DNA of 64,000 bases. Source: Oncomelania hupensis. Its lineage: Eukaryota > Mollusca > Gastropoda > Littorinimorpha > Pomatiopsidae. Shown one piece after another: positions 17,168-28,634 of this stretch. The notes beneath the pieces were generated by a model. The model did not search any database. It was given only the letters and a program-made list of their open reading frames with translations, and was not told where the DNA came from. Both the position numbers and the translations under genes were made by a program. How positions within the stretch are numbered: the first letter of the stretch is position 1; the number at the start of each line of letters is the position of its first letter. The DNA is taken from contig CM072519.1 in assembly GCA_036898135.1 (NCBI GenBank), forward strand, positions 35,926,237-35,990,236. Reading direction: 5' to 3'.

Positions 17168-17693
17168 CTAGTGGTTTTGTACCCTTGCAAGCCAGGGTAC
17201 ACAGGTTGCTGTTTAAAATGTAGACAGAGAGACAACTGTTGTCTGCGAGTTTCATTTGGACGATGATACCTCCCCATATTCCCCTTGATACCTCCCCATA
17301 CCCCCCCCTGATACCTCCCCATACCCCCCCTTGATATCTCCCAGTCCCCTCCCATGATGCCTCACCATACCCACTTGATACCTCCCCGAACCCACTTGAT
17401 ACCTCCCCATACCCCCTTGATACCTTCCGTACCCCCCTTGTAACCTACCTGTACCCTCCTTGATACTTCCCCGTTGATCGCAGGTATGGATGAAAGGAAT
17501 CGACCAGTTTAGTTAGTTTAGTTTTATAGATTAACGTCCCCGAACACATAAGCGTATAAGGGACGAATGATAATGGAATCGACCATCACCATACCCCCTT
17601 ATATATACCCGTATCCCCGTTATGCCTACCCATGCCCCTTTAAACCTACCCGTAGCCCCGTTTTACCTACACGTACCACCCCATCCCGATCCT

Positions 17694-17779
<86 letters not shown>

Positions 17780-18889
17780 TTGAATATAGAATAATACAAA
17801 TAGAAATCATAAAAAACACCAAGGTTTTAAGCCATGGTCACACAGCCATTTACGGCTGAATCACGGCCAAAGCGCGTCCAAAATTTGTTACCCGTGGAGT
17901 GGACGTTGTTGTTCGCGTTGATGTCGAGGTTAAGACGAGCTACGGTCGAGGTATAGACGTGGCAGGACGCGGGGAGAAATCTGAACGGCATCGGACGCGG
18001 CAAAGATCTTGCCTCGGTCACACAGCACTCCACGTCTTAATCACGTACAAAAAGTTCGGAAAATCTGGTGGACGTGGTCGTACGTGGTAATTTTCGGTCA
18101 ATTTTGGTTTGGCCGTGCTTTGGACGGGGTATGGCCGTCGGCGGCTGTTCCACTGCTGAAGCACTGCAACCACGTCCAGCCACGTGTAAGCCTAAAAATA
18201 AATTTGCACATGTTCACGAGAGGGAAAAAAGCGACACTGCACGTGCCGAGGTCTAAGAAAATCAGAAGTGATACAGAAGTGATTAGGCAGTGATCAGGAC
18301 GTCTTTCGAACGTGTTCGAGACGTCGTTAGGTAGTGCTATGTACGTGGAAAAATCCATTTGTCAGTGATAAGCCGCTAAACACACGCTATTTCCCGTGAT
18401 TCCAACGCGGTACATGCGTCCAATGACCGTGCTCTGGCCGTGACTGAACGCTAAACTTTCGCGTCTTACCGCGTCTCCCCAAGTTTTAATCACTCCCGTA
18501 ACACGGATTACCACGCGTGTTTCACGTGTGTTGCACGTCTTTACCGCGTGCGTTACCCGTGGTTGTGCGCGGGCTAAAATTTTGAGCAGTTCAAAACTTT
18601 TTGCCGCGTCCGATGCCGTTCAGATTTCTCCCCGCGTCCTGCCACGTCTATACCTCGACCGTAGCTCGTCTTAACCTCGACATCAACGCGAACAACAACG
18701 TCCACTCCACTGGTAACAAATTTTGGACGCGCTTTGGCCGTGATTCAGCCGTCCAAAGCACGGCCAAACCAAAATTGACCGAAAATTACCACGCACGACC
18801 ACGTCCACCAGATTTTCCGAACTTTTTGTACGTGATTAAGACGTGGAGTGCTGTGTGACCATGGCTTTAAAAGAAAATTTGATATAAGA
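17168..18889 (-). mobile_element. Helitron-like element, copy 2, split by a foldback element
   Basis: Head-to-tail with copy 1. The CTAG end is at 17168-17171 and the hairpin has one mismatch (GTACCCTTGC against GCCAGGGTAC). It shares the minisatellite, the 68-bp LINE-tail insertion and the AAT array (17698-17779) with copy 1. The right-end segment is interrupted at 17829-18861 by an inverted-repeat transposon. Confidence 0.65.
17829..18861. mobile_element. Compound foldback (inverted-repeat) DNA transposon, about 1.03 kb
   Basis: The ends are GCCATGGTCACACAG and its exact inverse, CTGTGTGACCATGGC. Comparison with the empty site in copy 1 gives a TTTAA (or TTAA) duplication. Two blocks of the left half (about 17850-18005 and 18007-18125) reappear inverted at 18601-18858 but in changed order, so it is not a simple hairpin. 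It is unusually rich in ACGTG/CACGT words. No transposase frame is present. Confidence 0.78.
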
Positions 18890-18890
18890 T

Positions 18891-18934
<44 letters not shown>

Positions 18935-18995
18935 CATAATAATAATAATAATAATAATTTTTTATTATTATTAATATTATTATTATTAGTTTATA

Positions 18996-19072
<77 letters not shown>
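18890..19072. repeat. (AAT)n arrays and AT-rich linker between Helitron-like copy 2 and the triplicated module
   Basis: Two AAT arrays flank an ATT-rich linker that ends TTTATAAATAAT. The linker is the same as the one between copies 1 and 2. Confidence 0.95.
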
Positions 19073-19073
<1 letters not shown>

Positions 19074-19507
19074 GGTAAAAAGTCTAAATTAAAAAGAAAA
19101 ATATCCATATTGTAGTGTTAAAAAAAAAGTTAAAAAAAAAATGTGGCCCGCGTGTGATTTGAACTTGGGTCTCTCTGCACGGTAGGCGAATGTTTTACTA
19201 CGTAAGCTACCAAGGCTTCCTAGAAAGACCGTCAAGTTTTTGGTCTATATGGGAAAACATGCTGAAACCTCAATTTGATTTTTAATGGAAGCGCGCGGAA
19301 TGAGGCTATTGCAGTTTGTGGATATTTTGTTTATTTATTTATCTCAGAAACGGTTAAACGTTCGGTAAGGAAATGTCGGCTATAACGATTTCGCTGGTTT
19401 TGAGCACACAGCAGGCTGATCCGCAGCCACCAGCACCTGTCCAGATCAGCGTCCATACCGGACAAACTTTATAGTAGAGGCGAAGAAGGACTTACGGCTA
19501 AGCAATT

Positions 19508-19514
<7 letters not shown>
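19072..19514 (-). repeat. 0.5-kb module S, tandem unit 1
   Basis: First of three tandem units about 505 bp apart, with a fourth copy at 43810-44222. On the minus strand it includes a tRNA-Gly(GCC)-like segment with box-A-like TAGCTTACGTAG, the loop region TTCGCCTACCG and box-B-like GTTCAAATC (about 19155-19225). It is followed by an A/T-rich tail and an ATT array, which suggests a SINE embedded in a larger repeat. Confidence 0.85.
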
Positions 19515-19574
<60 letters not shown>

Positions 19575-19578
<4 letters not shown>

Positions 19579-20020
19579 GTAAAAAGCCTAAATTAAAAAG
19601 AAAAATATCCATATTGTAGCGTAAAAAAAAGTAAAAAAAAAAATGTGGCCCGCGTGAGATTTGAACTTGGGTCTCTCTGCACGGTAGGCGAATGTTTTAC
19701 TACGTAAGCTACCAAGGCTTCCTAGAAAGACCGTCAAGTTTTTGGTCTATATGGGAAAACATGCTGAAACCTCAATTTGATTTTTAATGGAAGCGTGCGG
19801 AATGAGGCTATTGCAGTTTGTGGACATTTTGTTTATTTATTTATCTCAGAAACGTTTAAACGTTCGGTAAGGAAATGTCGGCTATAACGATTTCGCTGGT
19901 TTTGAGCACACAGCAGGCCGATCCGCAGCCGCCAGCACCTGCCCAGATCAGCGTCCATACCGGACAAACTTTATAGTAGAGGCGAAGAAGGACTTCTGGC
20001 TAAGCAATTTATATATATAG

Positions 20021-20022
<2 letters not shown>
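19575..20022 (-). repeat. 0.5-kb module S, tandem unit 2
   Basis: Nearly identical to unit 1, with few substitutions and poly(A)-length differences. It includes the tRNA-Gly-like segment and is preceded by an AAT array (19515-19576). Confidence 0.88.
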
Positions 20023-20080
<58 letters not shown>

Positions 20081-20082
<2 letters not shown>

Positions 20083-20531
20083 GGTAAAAAGCCTAAATTA
20101 AAAAGAAAAATATCCATATTGTAGTGTAAAAAAAAAAAAGTAAAAAAAAAATGTGGCCCGCGTGATATTTGAACTTGGGTCTCTCTGCTGCACGGTAGGT
20201 GAATGTTTTACTACGTAAGCTACCAAGGCTTCCTAGAAAGACCGTCAAGTTTTTGGTCTATATGGGAAAACATGCTGAAACCTCAATTTGATTTTTAATG
20301 GAAGCGCGCGGAATGAGGCTATTGCAGTTTGTGGACATTTTGTTTATTTATTTATCTCAGAAACGTTTAAACGTTCGGTAAGGAAATGTCGGCTATAACG
20401 ATTTCGCTGGTTTTGAGCACACAGCAGGCCGATCCGCAGCCGCCAGCACCTGCCCAGATCAGCGTCCATACCGGACAAACTTTATAGTAGAGGCGAAGAA
20501 GGACTTCCGGCTAAGCAATTTATATTTATAG
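20081..20531 (-). repeat. 0.5-kb module S, tandem unit 3
   Basis: Nearly identical to units 1 and 2, with a small CTG insertion in the tRNA-like part. It is preceded by an AAT array (20031-20081). Confidence 0.88.
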
Positions 20532-20539
20532 ATATATTT

Positions 20540-21109
20540 TACTACTCTGCTTACCCTATACTCGCATTGGCCTTGAGCAGTTCTTAGAAACTGAAACTGC
20601 ACTCTTCATTAGAGCAAACTGTAAAAACAACAACAAACAAAACAAACAAACAAAACAAAAAACAAGGAAAAAGAAGTAGACCTAATAAGAAAAAGAAAAT
20701 CACAGTGTCCTCCCCGACTACTCGACCACATGTGAAACAAGCCATCCTCGTGCAGTTCTGCACACAGCACCAACACCCGCAGTGAACAATATATTTTAAA
20801 CAGTCCCTGGGCAACGGAAAAGGATTTAAAAAAAAAACAGTTGAAGTCTGTTTCCAGTTTTTGAAAGTTGGGATTTTGAGATTGTGGGCGTGATGTTGAG
20901 TTTATTTTCGTTAGCTTTTCGAAATATGATCGTTAAAATATTCACTTTAAATTAAAGCATTATAAATTTAATAGTCCAATATTGAATAAAAGACTAATAT
21001 TTGATTATTCTGTTATTCAATCGTTTGTAATTAATTGTTACCTTGTTATTCTACATATGTAATTTATTTATTCACTAAACAGTTTTTCATTCTTCGTCAA
21101 TTATAAGTA
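20540..21109. other. AT-rich DNA, no gene seen
   Basis: No supported frame. A low-complexity AAAC run lies near 20625-20660. Confidence 0.5.
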
Positions 21110-21268
21110 CGTATTCGCGGCCTGTCACTTAATTATTATGTTGAATTTATTGTACACGGGGCGGCCTTATATGAGCTCGCTTGTTGCTTGTCCTGTAAAG
21201 CATTGTTTGTTTGTCATTATGTGCTTTCTTTGGATAAAACATTTGTTTAAACCAATACAATACTGTAA
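21110..21268 (+). mobile_element. LINE 3' UTR fragment
   Basis: It matches 40250-40405, sharing GTCACTTAATTATTATG, GCTTGTTGC and the end ATAAAACATTTGTTTAAACC. In the other copy this follows a zinc-knuckle LINE frame, so this is probably a severely truncated copy. Confidence 0.65.
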
Positions 21269-21315
21269 GCCTCATTGCACCAATAATACGGCCTGATAGA
21301 TCGCCCGCGCTAATT

Positions 21316-21872
21316 AGAGAAATTGAGCGTGCGTTCGTAATTGCTTTCCGTAACGTAGCCGTAGAGCATCGTTGGTGTATTACTACAGTAAATGCAAATT
21401 AGTACCCTACGACTACGAAAATGATACGTACTTTAGAAAGAGGGATTGAGCGCAAGTCCTTATATACTGTCCGTACCGTAAGTGTAATCGCGTGAAAACT
21501 CACATTTGTAATGTCATGTCACTCTAAACAAGACATTCGAGTTGGTTGCGTGTAGATCTGTAAAAACACTTTCCTCACTAACACATCAACCAAAAGTTAT
21601 GATAACTTCATTCCTAAGACAATGAACTATCGAGAAAATAATACATTACAGTTGAAAAATTACAAATGTCGATACAAACTACTTACGATTTCAGCGTTCG
21701 TATAAATCCCGTTTCTCACGGTCACTCGTAAGGCAAATAGGCCACACAGCCGTAACCCACGCCCTTTAACCTTTGCACTGCGCAAAAAGCTGTGACGTCA
21801 AGACCAAAAGTAGTTCTCGAAACGATAGGCTTACGCTACTCTCATCATTACGAACGCACGCTCAATTTCTCT
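21316..21872. repeat. Inverted-repeat element (26-bp perfect arms)
   Basis: The 26 bases at 21316-21341 are exactly inverted at 21847-21872, 505 bp apart. Each arm contains GAGCGTGCGTTCGTAAT or its inverse. The inside has no long frame, so it is MITE-like. Target duplications are not evident. Confidence 0.6.
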
Positions 21873-21879
21873 ATCGTCC

Positions 21880-23399
21880 GGCGTTGCTCTTGTCAGGAAT
21901 GGCCTCCACAATCAACGCGCTCGATCCATTCAATTGGACGACTTACTAAGTGTGATAGATTTGACGAAGAATGAATGAACTGAGGAGAAAAGCTACGAAT
22001 TCTACAGATAACACTTAGAAAATTCGAGTTCATACAGATTCAACCTTGCAACCACAAGAATTGTAAAGCTTTGTAGTTATTATTTTTCATATTTTCACAG
22101 TAATATCGTGCAAACTTCCGTGCGCATCATTAAAATCATAAGAAGAAGAACTGCACAATAGGGCACAACAAATATGTTTTACTGGTTCACAAGCCCCAAA
22201 ACGTAACACAAAATGAAAGTAACACGATAATGAAAGAAAGACTAGAAATAAAGACAACAAAAATCCCTATAATTCCTTTCGCTATTCGTGTGATAAGTGT
22301 AACAATTTAGTTTTCTTTCCTATTCATCATATCAAACTTATAAGCAGCTTGCAGGAAGATGCCTAGTAAGTTTGAAATGGACCCTACAACGTGCAGTTAG
22401 CGTAACCAAACAACACGTATATAACTATTCCGATATTACCGTAGCATGACCAAACACGTAATATTGGATGACGCGCCACCCTAGTGGTTATAGACATCAC
22501 ACAGCATATTTATCAGCGTGTCACCTACGGAAAACTAAACTTTACCTTGATAGGTAATGCAACAGGTAATGTGTTTGAGGATCTCTGAGAATCCTTCGCT
22601 CGCTTCAGAATCCTTTTTCTTACAAGTCTGACTCTGCTTTTATAAGATTTCTTCCTGCCAAAAACAGTGACAGCCGCGATTGGCAACCATTACAAAATCT
22701 ATCATCGCAATGGAAAGCAATTACGATTCCATGGGAAATGTGGACAAAAAGTTAGAAACAAGGTTCAATTACCTGGCTCCGCAATGACAACATTCGCAGT
22801 GCCGTGGCAACGCAAATGTTAGCTGTTTGCAGCCAAACTCTGGAAGAGTTTAAATCCCGGATCTAGCCCTCCTCCTCCCCTCCCCTCCCCTTCACCACCC
22901 CAAACCCCCTATCCCTGACCCCACAAGCTGATCACCCGGGCAGCGTTTTCTCAAATTTCGAGTTCAATAGCCAATATACCTAAGCGCAAAACCCCATTAT
23001 GTCTACGTAATCTTCACAACGATGAAGGTGGTAGTCAACAAGAAGAAGAAGAAGAAGAAGAAGTGCTGTGACAATACAGACAAATCATCTCGCGATGATG
23101 TCAATGCACAGAGATAATGTTTCCTAAATTATTATTTCACCATCGCGGATTTATAACGCTTTTAATAACGTTTCCTACTTCCAAAATTGTAATAAAATAA
23201 AATAGTTTACACGAATTCAGATTCCGTCTTCATGTTCGAGAATGCACAGTTCTAAAAAGGCTAATTTGACGTCATTTGTCAACGTCATTGATGATCTGGA
23301 TCTGGAATAATACGTCACAGGAGCCTTGTTGGCTATCGTCGTGACGGGCCTGGGGGCGCAATCTACTTGTTGGAGGGTCTTGGTTAAAAACTTCAAATG
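21880..23399. other. Intergenic DNA, no gene seen
   Basis: No supported frame or RNA. A short GAA run lies at 23039-23063. Confidence 0.5.
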
Positions 23400-24558
23400 T
23401 CACTGGTTTTAAAAACTGGTTAAAAGCATGGAATTGGTCAGTGGATTGACAGCCCTAGCGGTGACGTCCTCAGCGCTGGTGATGCTGCGCTGGCGATGTC
23501 ATCGTTGCTTAGTTGATTCCACTCGAATGCAGTCCGTACAAAGAATGAGTGCTTGTACTGTTCGGTCCTGCATGGAGGGATGCGGAAGCCGCGCGAGTTA
23601 TTCACCGCTTGCCTTTGGACGATGTTGTCACTGCTGTAGTCTTTAAACCTTGTAGGACGTATTCTTCGTCGGCCGGTAGGGGCAGGGTGGAGGAACTTGT
23701 CAGGAGGTAGTGCTGGGATTTCGCCATCTACCATTCTGTGGAAGAGTTTGAGGCGAAGCTGCCTGCGTCGTTCTTCAAGTGATGGGAGTTTCAGGGTTTC
23801 AAGCATGGCGCTCACGCAACCTGGGTTCCGGGACTTATAGTCTCTTGTTATGAAGCGGGCTGCCTGGCGTTGAACTCTTTCAAGCTTATCTACCTCCTGT
23901 TTCAAATAAGGGTCCCATATCGTAGCTCCATATTCAAGCGTGGGCCGTACGAGTGAGATGTACGCCAAACATCTACTCCCCTGGGGGCAATTCCGTAGGT
24001 TCCGGCGAAGAAAGCCCAAAGTTGATCCTGCCTTGCGACAGATGTTGGCAATATGGGATGCCCATTTTAGGTCTGATGAGATCAGGACACAAGGTATGGG
24101 CTTTCTTGCACTTGTTGCAATACCGTTCCTCCTAGGCTGTAGAGATAAGATGACTTTCCTCGAACGGACAGAATGTAGCACTTCTGCGCATTGAACCGCA
24201 TACCCCAATGACTGGCCCAAACCTCTAGTTCCTTGAGATCGTTCTGAAGTGTCAGGTGGTCTTGGAAGCTGTCAATCGCCCTGTAGAGGAGGCAGTCATC
24301 AGCAAACAGCCTCACTTTGGATCTCACAGACTGAGGTAGGTCGTTAATGTGGCAGAGAAAGAGCAAGGGGCCCAGCACTGTGCCTTGGGGTACGCCGGAT
24401 TCAACTGCTGCTTCATCGGATGCCTCCCCCTCCAGCACCACCTTCATCGATCTCCGCGTCAGGAAGTTGGTAAGCCATGTATAAATGGGGCCTCGGACTC
24501 CATAGTGGTCCAACTTGTGCAGGAGCTTCTTGTGGGGGACTGTGTCGAATGCCTTATG
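23400..24558 (-). pseudogene. Jockey/CR1-like LINE reverse transcriptase, 5'-truncated and frameshifted
   Basis: The minus strand starts inside the RT domain at KAFDTVPHKKLLHKLDHYGV. It continues through GVPQGTVLGPLLF and the catalytic FADDCLLY, then the thumb and C-terminal region (FLRRNLRNCP, ARFITRDYKSR) to a stop at 23440-23438. The endonuclease and N-terminal RT are missing. One missing base near 24085-24090, after QESPYL, breaks the frame. The element copies itself through an RNA intermediate. Clade assignment within the Jockey/CR1 group is uncertain. Confidence 0.85.
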
Positions 24559-24840
24559 ATTATGAATGAATGATTATGCAACGTCATGGTATAAACCATG
24601 TCTCGGTTGCGTGCACATTCTACAACGAAGACTAGGCTTATTTTTCCGTCGATCTTCTGTTGCTGGCTGATTACAACCATTATATTTCAAGGTATTTCTT
24701 TTGTATACTAACGGACAAGTGACATAGTTATAGTAATGAACTAGATAACTTCAACGAACAACATGCAAATCTAATTATTATCGCTCTGTTTGAATTTGTT
24801 ACGAATCACAAGTTATTGTCAGATCTACAATGCATATTAT

Positions 24841-24983
24841 AAGTAATAATATATATCTCTTATATAGCGCACTTACAAGCTCAGAGAGCTTCTCAAGGCG
24901 CTGGCCCGTAATATCCAGCAATCACACAATAGTTTGCTGAAGTCAGGATTCGAACCCACGTCGTCCAAGACGCACTCTGCCGT
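24841..24983 (-). mobile_element. SINE, 3' half (box B and tail), interrupted partner of 29608-29658
   Basis: On the minus strand it has box B (GGTTCGAATCC), a body, and the 3' tail GCGCTATATAAGAGAT. The box A half is found on the other side of the 4.6-kb insertion. The tail resembles that of SINE family B (59508-59957). Confidence 0.7.
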
Positions 24984-25519
24984 GATTTGACAAAACCGAG
25001 TAAGTCCACCTAAGGTCGAAAATGAGTTTTTTGCGCCATCAAACTTGCAAGAGAATGACGCATCTTACCTGTAAAAATCAAATCCGAACTATGTTTAGAT
25101 TTGGAGATATCATAGAGTAAGTCCTTGTTAAAAAAATTTTAAGTGGGGGAATAAACTGATAAAACCAAGCAAGTCCCCTGCGATTTTGTTTCGGCGATCC
25201 TCTGGCTGATGCTCGAGTTGGCATGATGACGTCATTTTCTACAATAATCTGACAAAGAAAAGTAAGTCCTCCCGACCAATGAGAAAGCGCCTTAAGATAA
25301 AGTGGACCAGTGAGAATCCATGTTATTGCTGCTGTGCAATATTATTTTCCTGTGAAAATGATGACGAAATTTCGGTCAGCAAAGGACGTGTTCGCCTTTT
25401 TGAAAAAGAGTTTTCTTCATGTACTTTCCTGCACACCATGAAGGATCCTGTAGATCTTCCGCCTACGCGGCAACTTCCACGAGGTGTGGAAATAAACAAA
25501 CAAACTATCCTATCCTATC

Positions 25520-27373
25520 CTATCCTGTCCCGTAACCCTGAGGTCGTAGGGGCACCACAGATGATTGTTTAACCAGCATACTCCATCTCTCTCTGTCCTC
25601 AGCAGCCCTGATGGCTTCGCTCAGTGTCAAACCAGTCCATTCTCGAATGTTGTCCTCCCACCTCTTTTTCGGTCTCCCTCTTCTTCTACCTCCTTGCACT
25701 GTGCCTTCCAGAATAGTCTTTGCAAGGCCTGATGATCTGGTGACGTGGCCATACCATCGGAGTTTCCGTTTCTTCACCACTGTAAGCAGGTCATCGTGTT
25801 GTAAAATGGCTTGTGTGATGGTCTGTCGGACTTCGTCGTTGGTGATGTGTTGGGTATAGGAAATGCCCAGAAGTCTTCTGTAGCACCTCATCTCCATGCT
25901 TTGTATTATTCGTTGTAGATCTGCTGTGAGGGTCCATGCTTCGCAAGCATATAGGAAGATGGAGATGACAAGGGAGCGCAGCAGTCTTACTTTGGAATGT
26001 AGAATGACGGTCCTGTCTTTCCAAATGGCTTCAACCTTGTCAGGGCAGCAGTTGTTTGTGCGATCCTGGAGAGGACTTCCTGTCGGGACCCATTGTCTGA
26101 TACAATGGCTCCTAAATATTTGAAGCTATGCACTGTGTTGAGGGATTGGCCTTGGACTTTGATGTCCGTGTTGATGCCATTGGTGTTGTTGGTCATCATT
26201 TCGGTCTTCTCTGCACTTATTTCAATTCCACAAGCTTTGCAGGTGGTGTCAAGCCTCTGTACCAGCTGTTCAAGTTCTTGTTCCTCTCCAGCCAATCCAT
26301 CAATGTCATCCGCAAAACGAAGATTGTAAATTGTTCTACCCCCTATGCTGACTGTGCCTTCGTGATCTGCAAGAGCATCTGACATGATGCGCTCTAGGAA
26401 GATGTTGAAGGGTGTTGGAGAGAGTAGGCATCCTTGACGCACACCGATTGTTGTTCTGAACCAGTTCCCGATGGCGCTGTTATGGAGGACTGCACTGGTA
26501 GCCTTGTCATACAGGTTTTTGAGGACTTCAATAATTTTAGGTCTGATGTTGTACGCTTTCATTGTTGCCCATAGAGCTGCATGCCAGACTCGGTCAAACG
26601 TTTTCTTGAAGTCTATGAACACATGATATAGATGTTGCTGGTGCTGTAGGTATTTCTCACAGATTATTCTGAGGTTGAAAATCTGTTCAGTGGTACTTCG
26701 CCCTGCCCTGAATCCTGCTTGTTCTTCAGCTATGATTTGTTCAGCTTGGGGTTTCAACCTGTTGAGTAATATTTTCAGGAGGACCTTGCTGGAATGGATG
26801 ATGAGACTGACGGTGCGGTAATTTTCACACTCCTGAAGGTTACCTTTTTTGGGAAGAGTGATGACAAGCGACTGGGCCCATGGTATAGGCCACTCTCCAC
26901 TCTGCCAGATCTTGTTACAGATAATGGTGAGGGCATCAATCATCGCTTCTCCTCCTGCTTGTAGCAGTTCCGCGGGTATGTTGTCCACTCCCGCTGACTT
27001 CCCTTTCTTTAGCGATTGCACTGCTGCCTCAACTTCTTCCCGGAGAATTGGGAGGATTTCTTCTTCTCTGTTCTCGGGACATGCTAGAACTGATGGGTCT
27101 CCATTTGGTGTATGGTTGTAAAGGTCAGAGCAGTACTCTGTCCATCTGTCCAAGACTTCTTGTTCTTCTGTAAGGCATATGCCAGACTTGCTTTGGATTG
27201 TGGAGACTTTGGGCTGTTTGAAACTTGTCAGCCGCTTTACAGTCTGGTAGGATTTTCTTGCTGTTGTTCTTGTTCAGACTGTTCTCTATTTCCTGGCATT
27301 GATCTTCTATCCAGTTATCCCTTTGCTGTGCGCATGCCTTTTCGGATGTCATTGTTGATTTTTCGGTAGACAT
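25520..27373 (-). pseudogene. RTE-like reverse transcriptase and C-terminal region, frameshifted
   Basis: An open frame at 27153-25987 (388 codons) holds LKKGKSAGVDNIPAELL, a TLPKKGN motif, EEQAGFRAGRSTTEQIF, IGVRQGCLLSP and the catalytic YNLRFADD. A frameshift near 26000 moves the C-terminal part (DLLTVVKKRKLRWYGHV, GGRRRGRPKKRWEDNIREW) into the frame 25897-25520. The linker to the endonuclease is split by further shifts. The RT core motifs are intact in themselves. Confidence 0.87.
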
Positions 27374-27699
27374 CAGCTCCCTGTGAGGTGTTCTTTTTCT
27401 TTCTTTTTTTAAATCTCTCTTCGTTTATCACACAGATCCAAAAGTTCAGGTGTGATCCACGGCTTCTTCTTTGGTCGGTGCTTGCCAATGATCTCAGTGG
27501 CGGCATCTGTCACAGCTGAGTTGAAGGTGGTGGTCATGGTGTTGACATCTACTTCACCAGCCCTCAAAATTAGCAGTGGTGCAAATTTCCCTTCAATTGT
27601 GGCCTGAAATAGTTCTGCCACCTCCGGGTCTTGCAGTGTGTCCAGGTCGAACTTCAGTCTAGTGCAGTATTTACTCTCTTCAAGTGGAGCCGGAAAGAC

Positions 27700-28634
27700 A
27701 TCATCAAGAGATCGTGGTCACTTCCGATGTCTGCTCCTGGAAAAGTGCGTGTCCTGCCAATGTTGATGCTTGATCTGAAGCGTTTCTTGACCATGATGTA
27801 GTCTATTTGGTTGTGATGCTCCCCCCCTGGGACTGTGCCATGTCCATCGTCTGGAGTTTTTGTGGAGACCAAGCGTGTTTGCCAGTACCAGATTGTTGTA
27901 TCTGGCAAACTCCAAGAATCTCAAACCCCTGTCATGTGTCTCGTTGTTGCAGTGGGGTCCACATGTGTCTCCCCAGTTGTGGTGCGCATCTTGGCGAACC
28001 TTGGCATTCCAGTCGCCTTGCACTATGACTATGTCCTTCTTCGGCACTTGGTCAAGGACCGCCTGTAGATTTTCATAAAAATCCTCCACTTCGCTGTCGT
28101 CATAGTCTGATGTTGGGGCATAGGTCTGGATGATGGTGATGTTGAAAGGGGCTGCTCTCCGGCGGATGGTAATGAGTCTACTGGGCGGCAACCCATGACA
28201 GTGGCTAGAATGTTCTTGTGGACCAAGAATCCAACGCCGTGTTCGTGCCTGTCATCTCTACCGCTGAAATAGAGCTTGTGGCCTTTGTCTGTCGTTGTTT
28301 CACCTAGGCCTTTCCAGCGCAGTTCGCTAATGCCTAGAACGTTCCATCGATAGCGGTCCAACTCGTGGGCCAGTTCTTCTAATTTTCCTTCCGCAGTTAG
28401 GGTCCTGACATTCCAGGTTCCTATGACGATGTTGTTTCTCGTGCGGATCTTGCTAAATTGTCCATCAGTAGCATACTTAACACCTCCGTCCTGGTGGCCA
28501 ACGGAAGGCGCGGTCCTTGAGCCGGGCGACGACCTATCCGGTATGGAATTAGTGGATAGTGTCATCATGCATGTAGTGTGTCTTGGGCAAAAAAGGACCT
28601 GGCGGTGCCCAATCCTCTCCAGGCTGTTGGGCAC
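27700..28634 (-). pseudogene. RTE-like APE-type endonuclease, frameshifted
   Basis: It begins with a good frame carrying NNIVIGTWNVRTL and VLGISELRWKGLGE, the first conserved endonuclease motifs. It continues after a frameshift near 28180 with IVQGDWNAKV, and after another with NQIDYIMVKK and GSDHDLL, the catalytic SDH motif. Such endonucleases nick the target DNA to prime reverse transcription. Host proteins labelled craniofacial development protein 2-like in databases often derive from this domain; this copy is transposon, not host gene. Confidence 0.85.

Noticed and set aside
28029..28634. Host gene for a craniofacial development protein 2-like product
   Set aside because: It is continuous with RTE-like endonuclease and RT remnants inside one flanking duplication, so it is transposon sequence.
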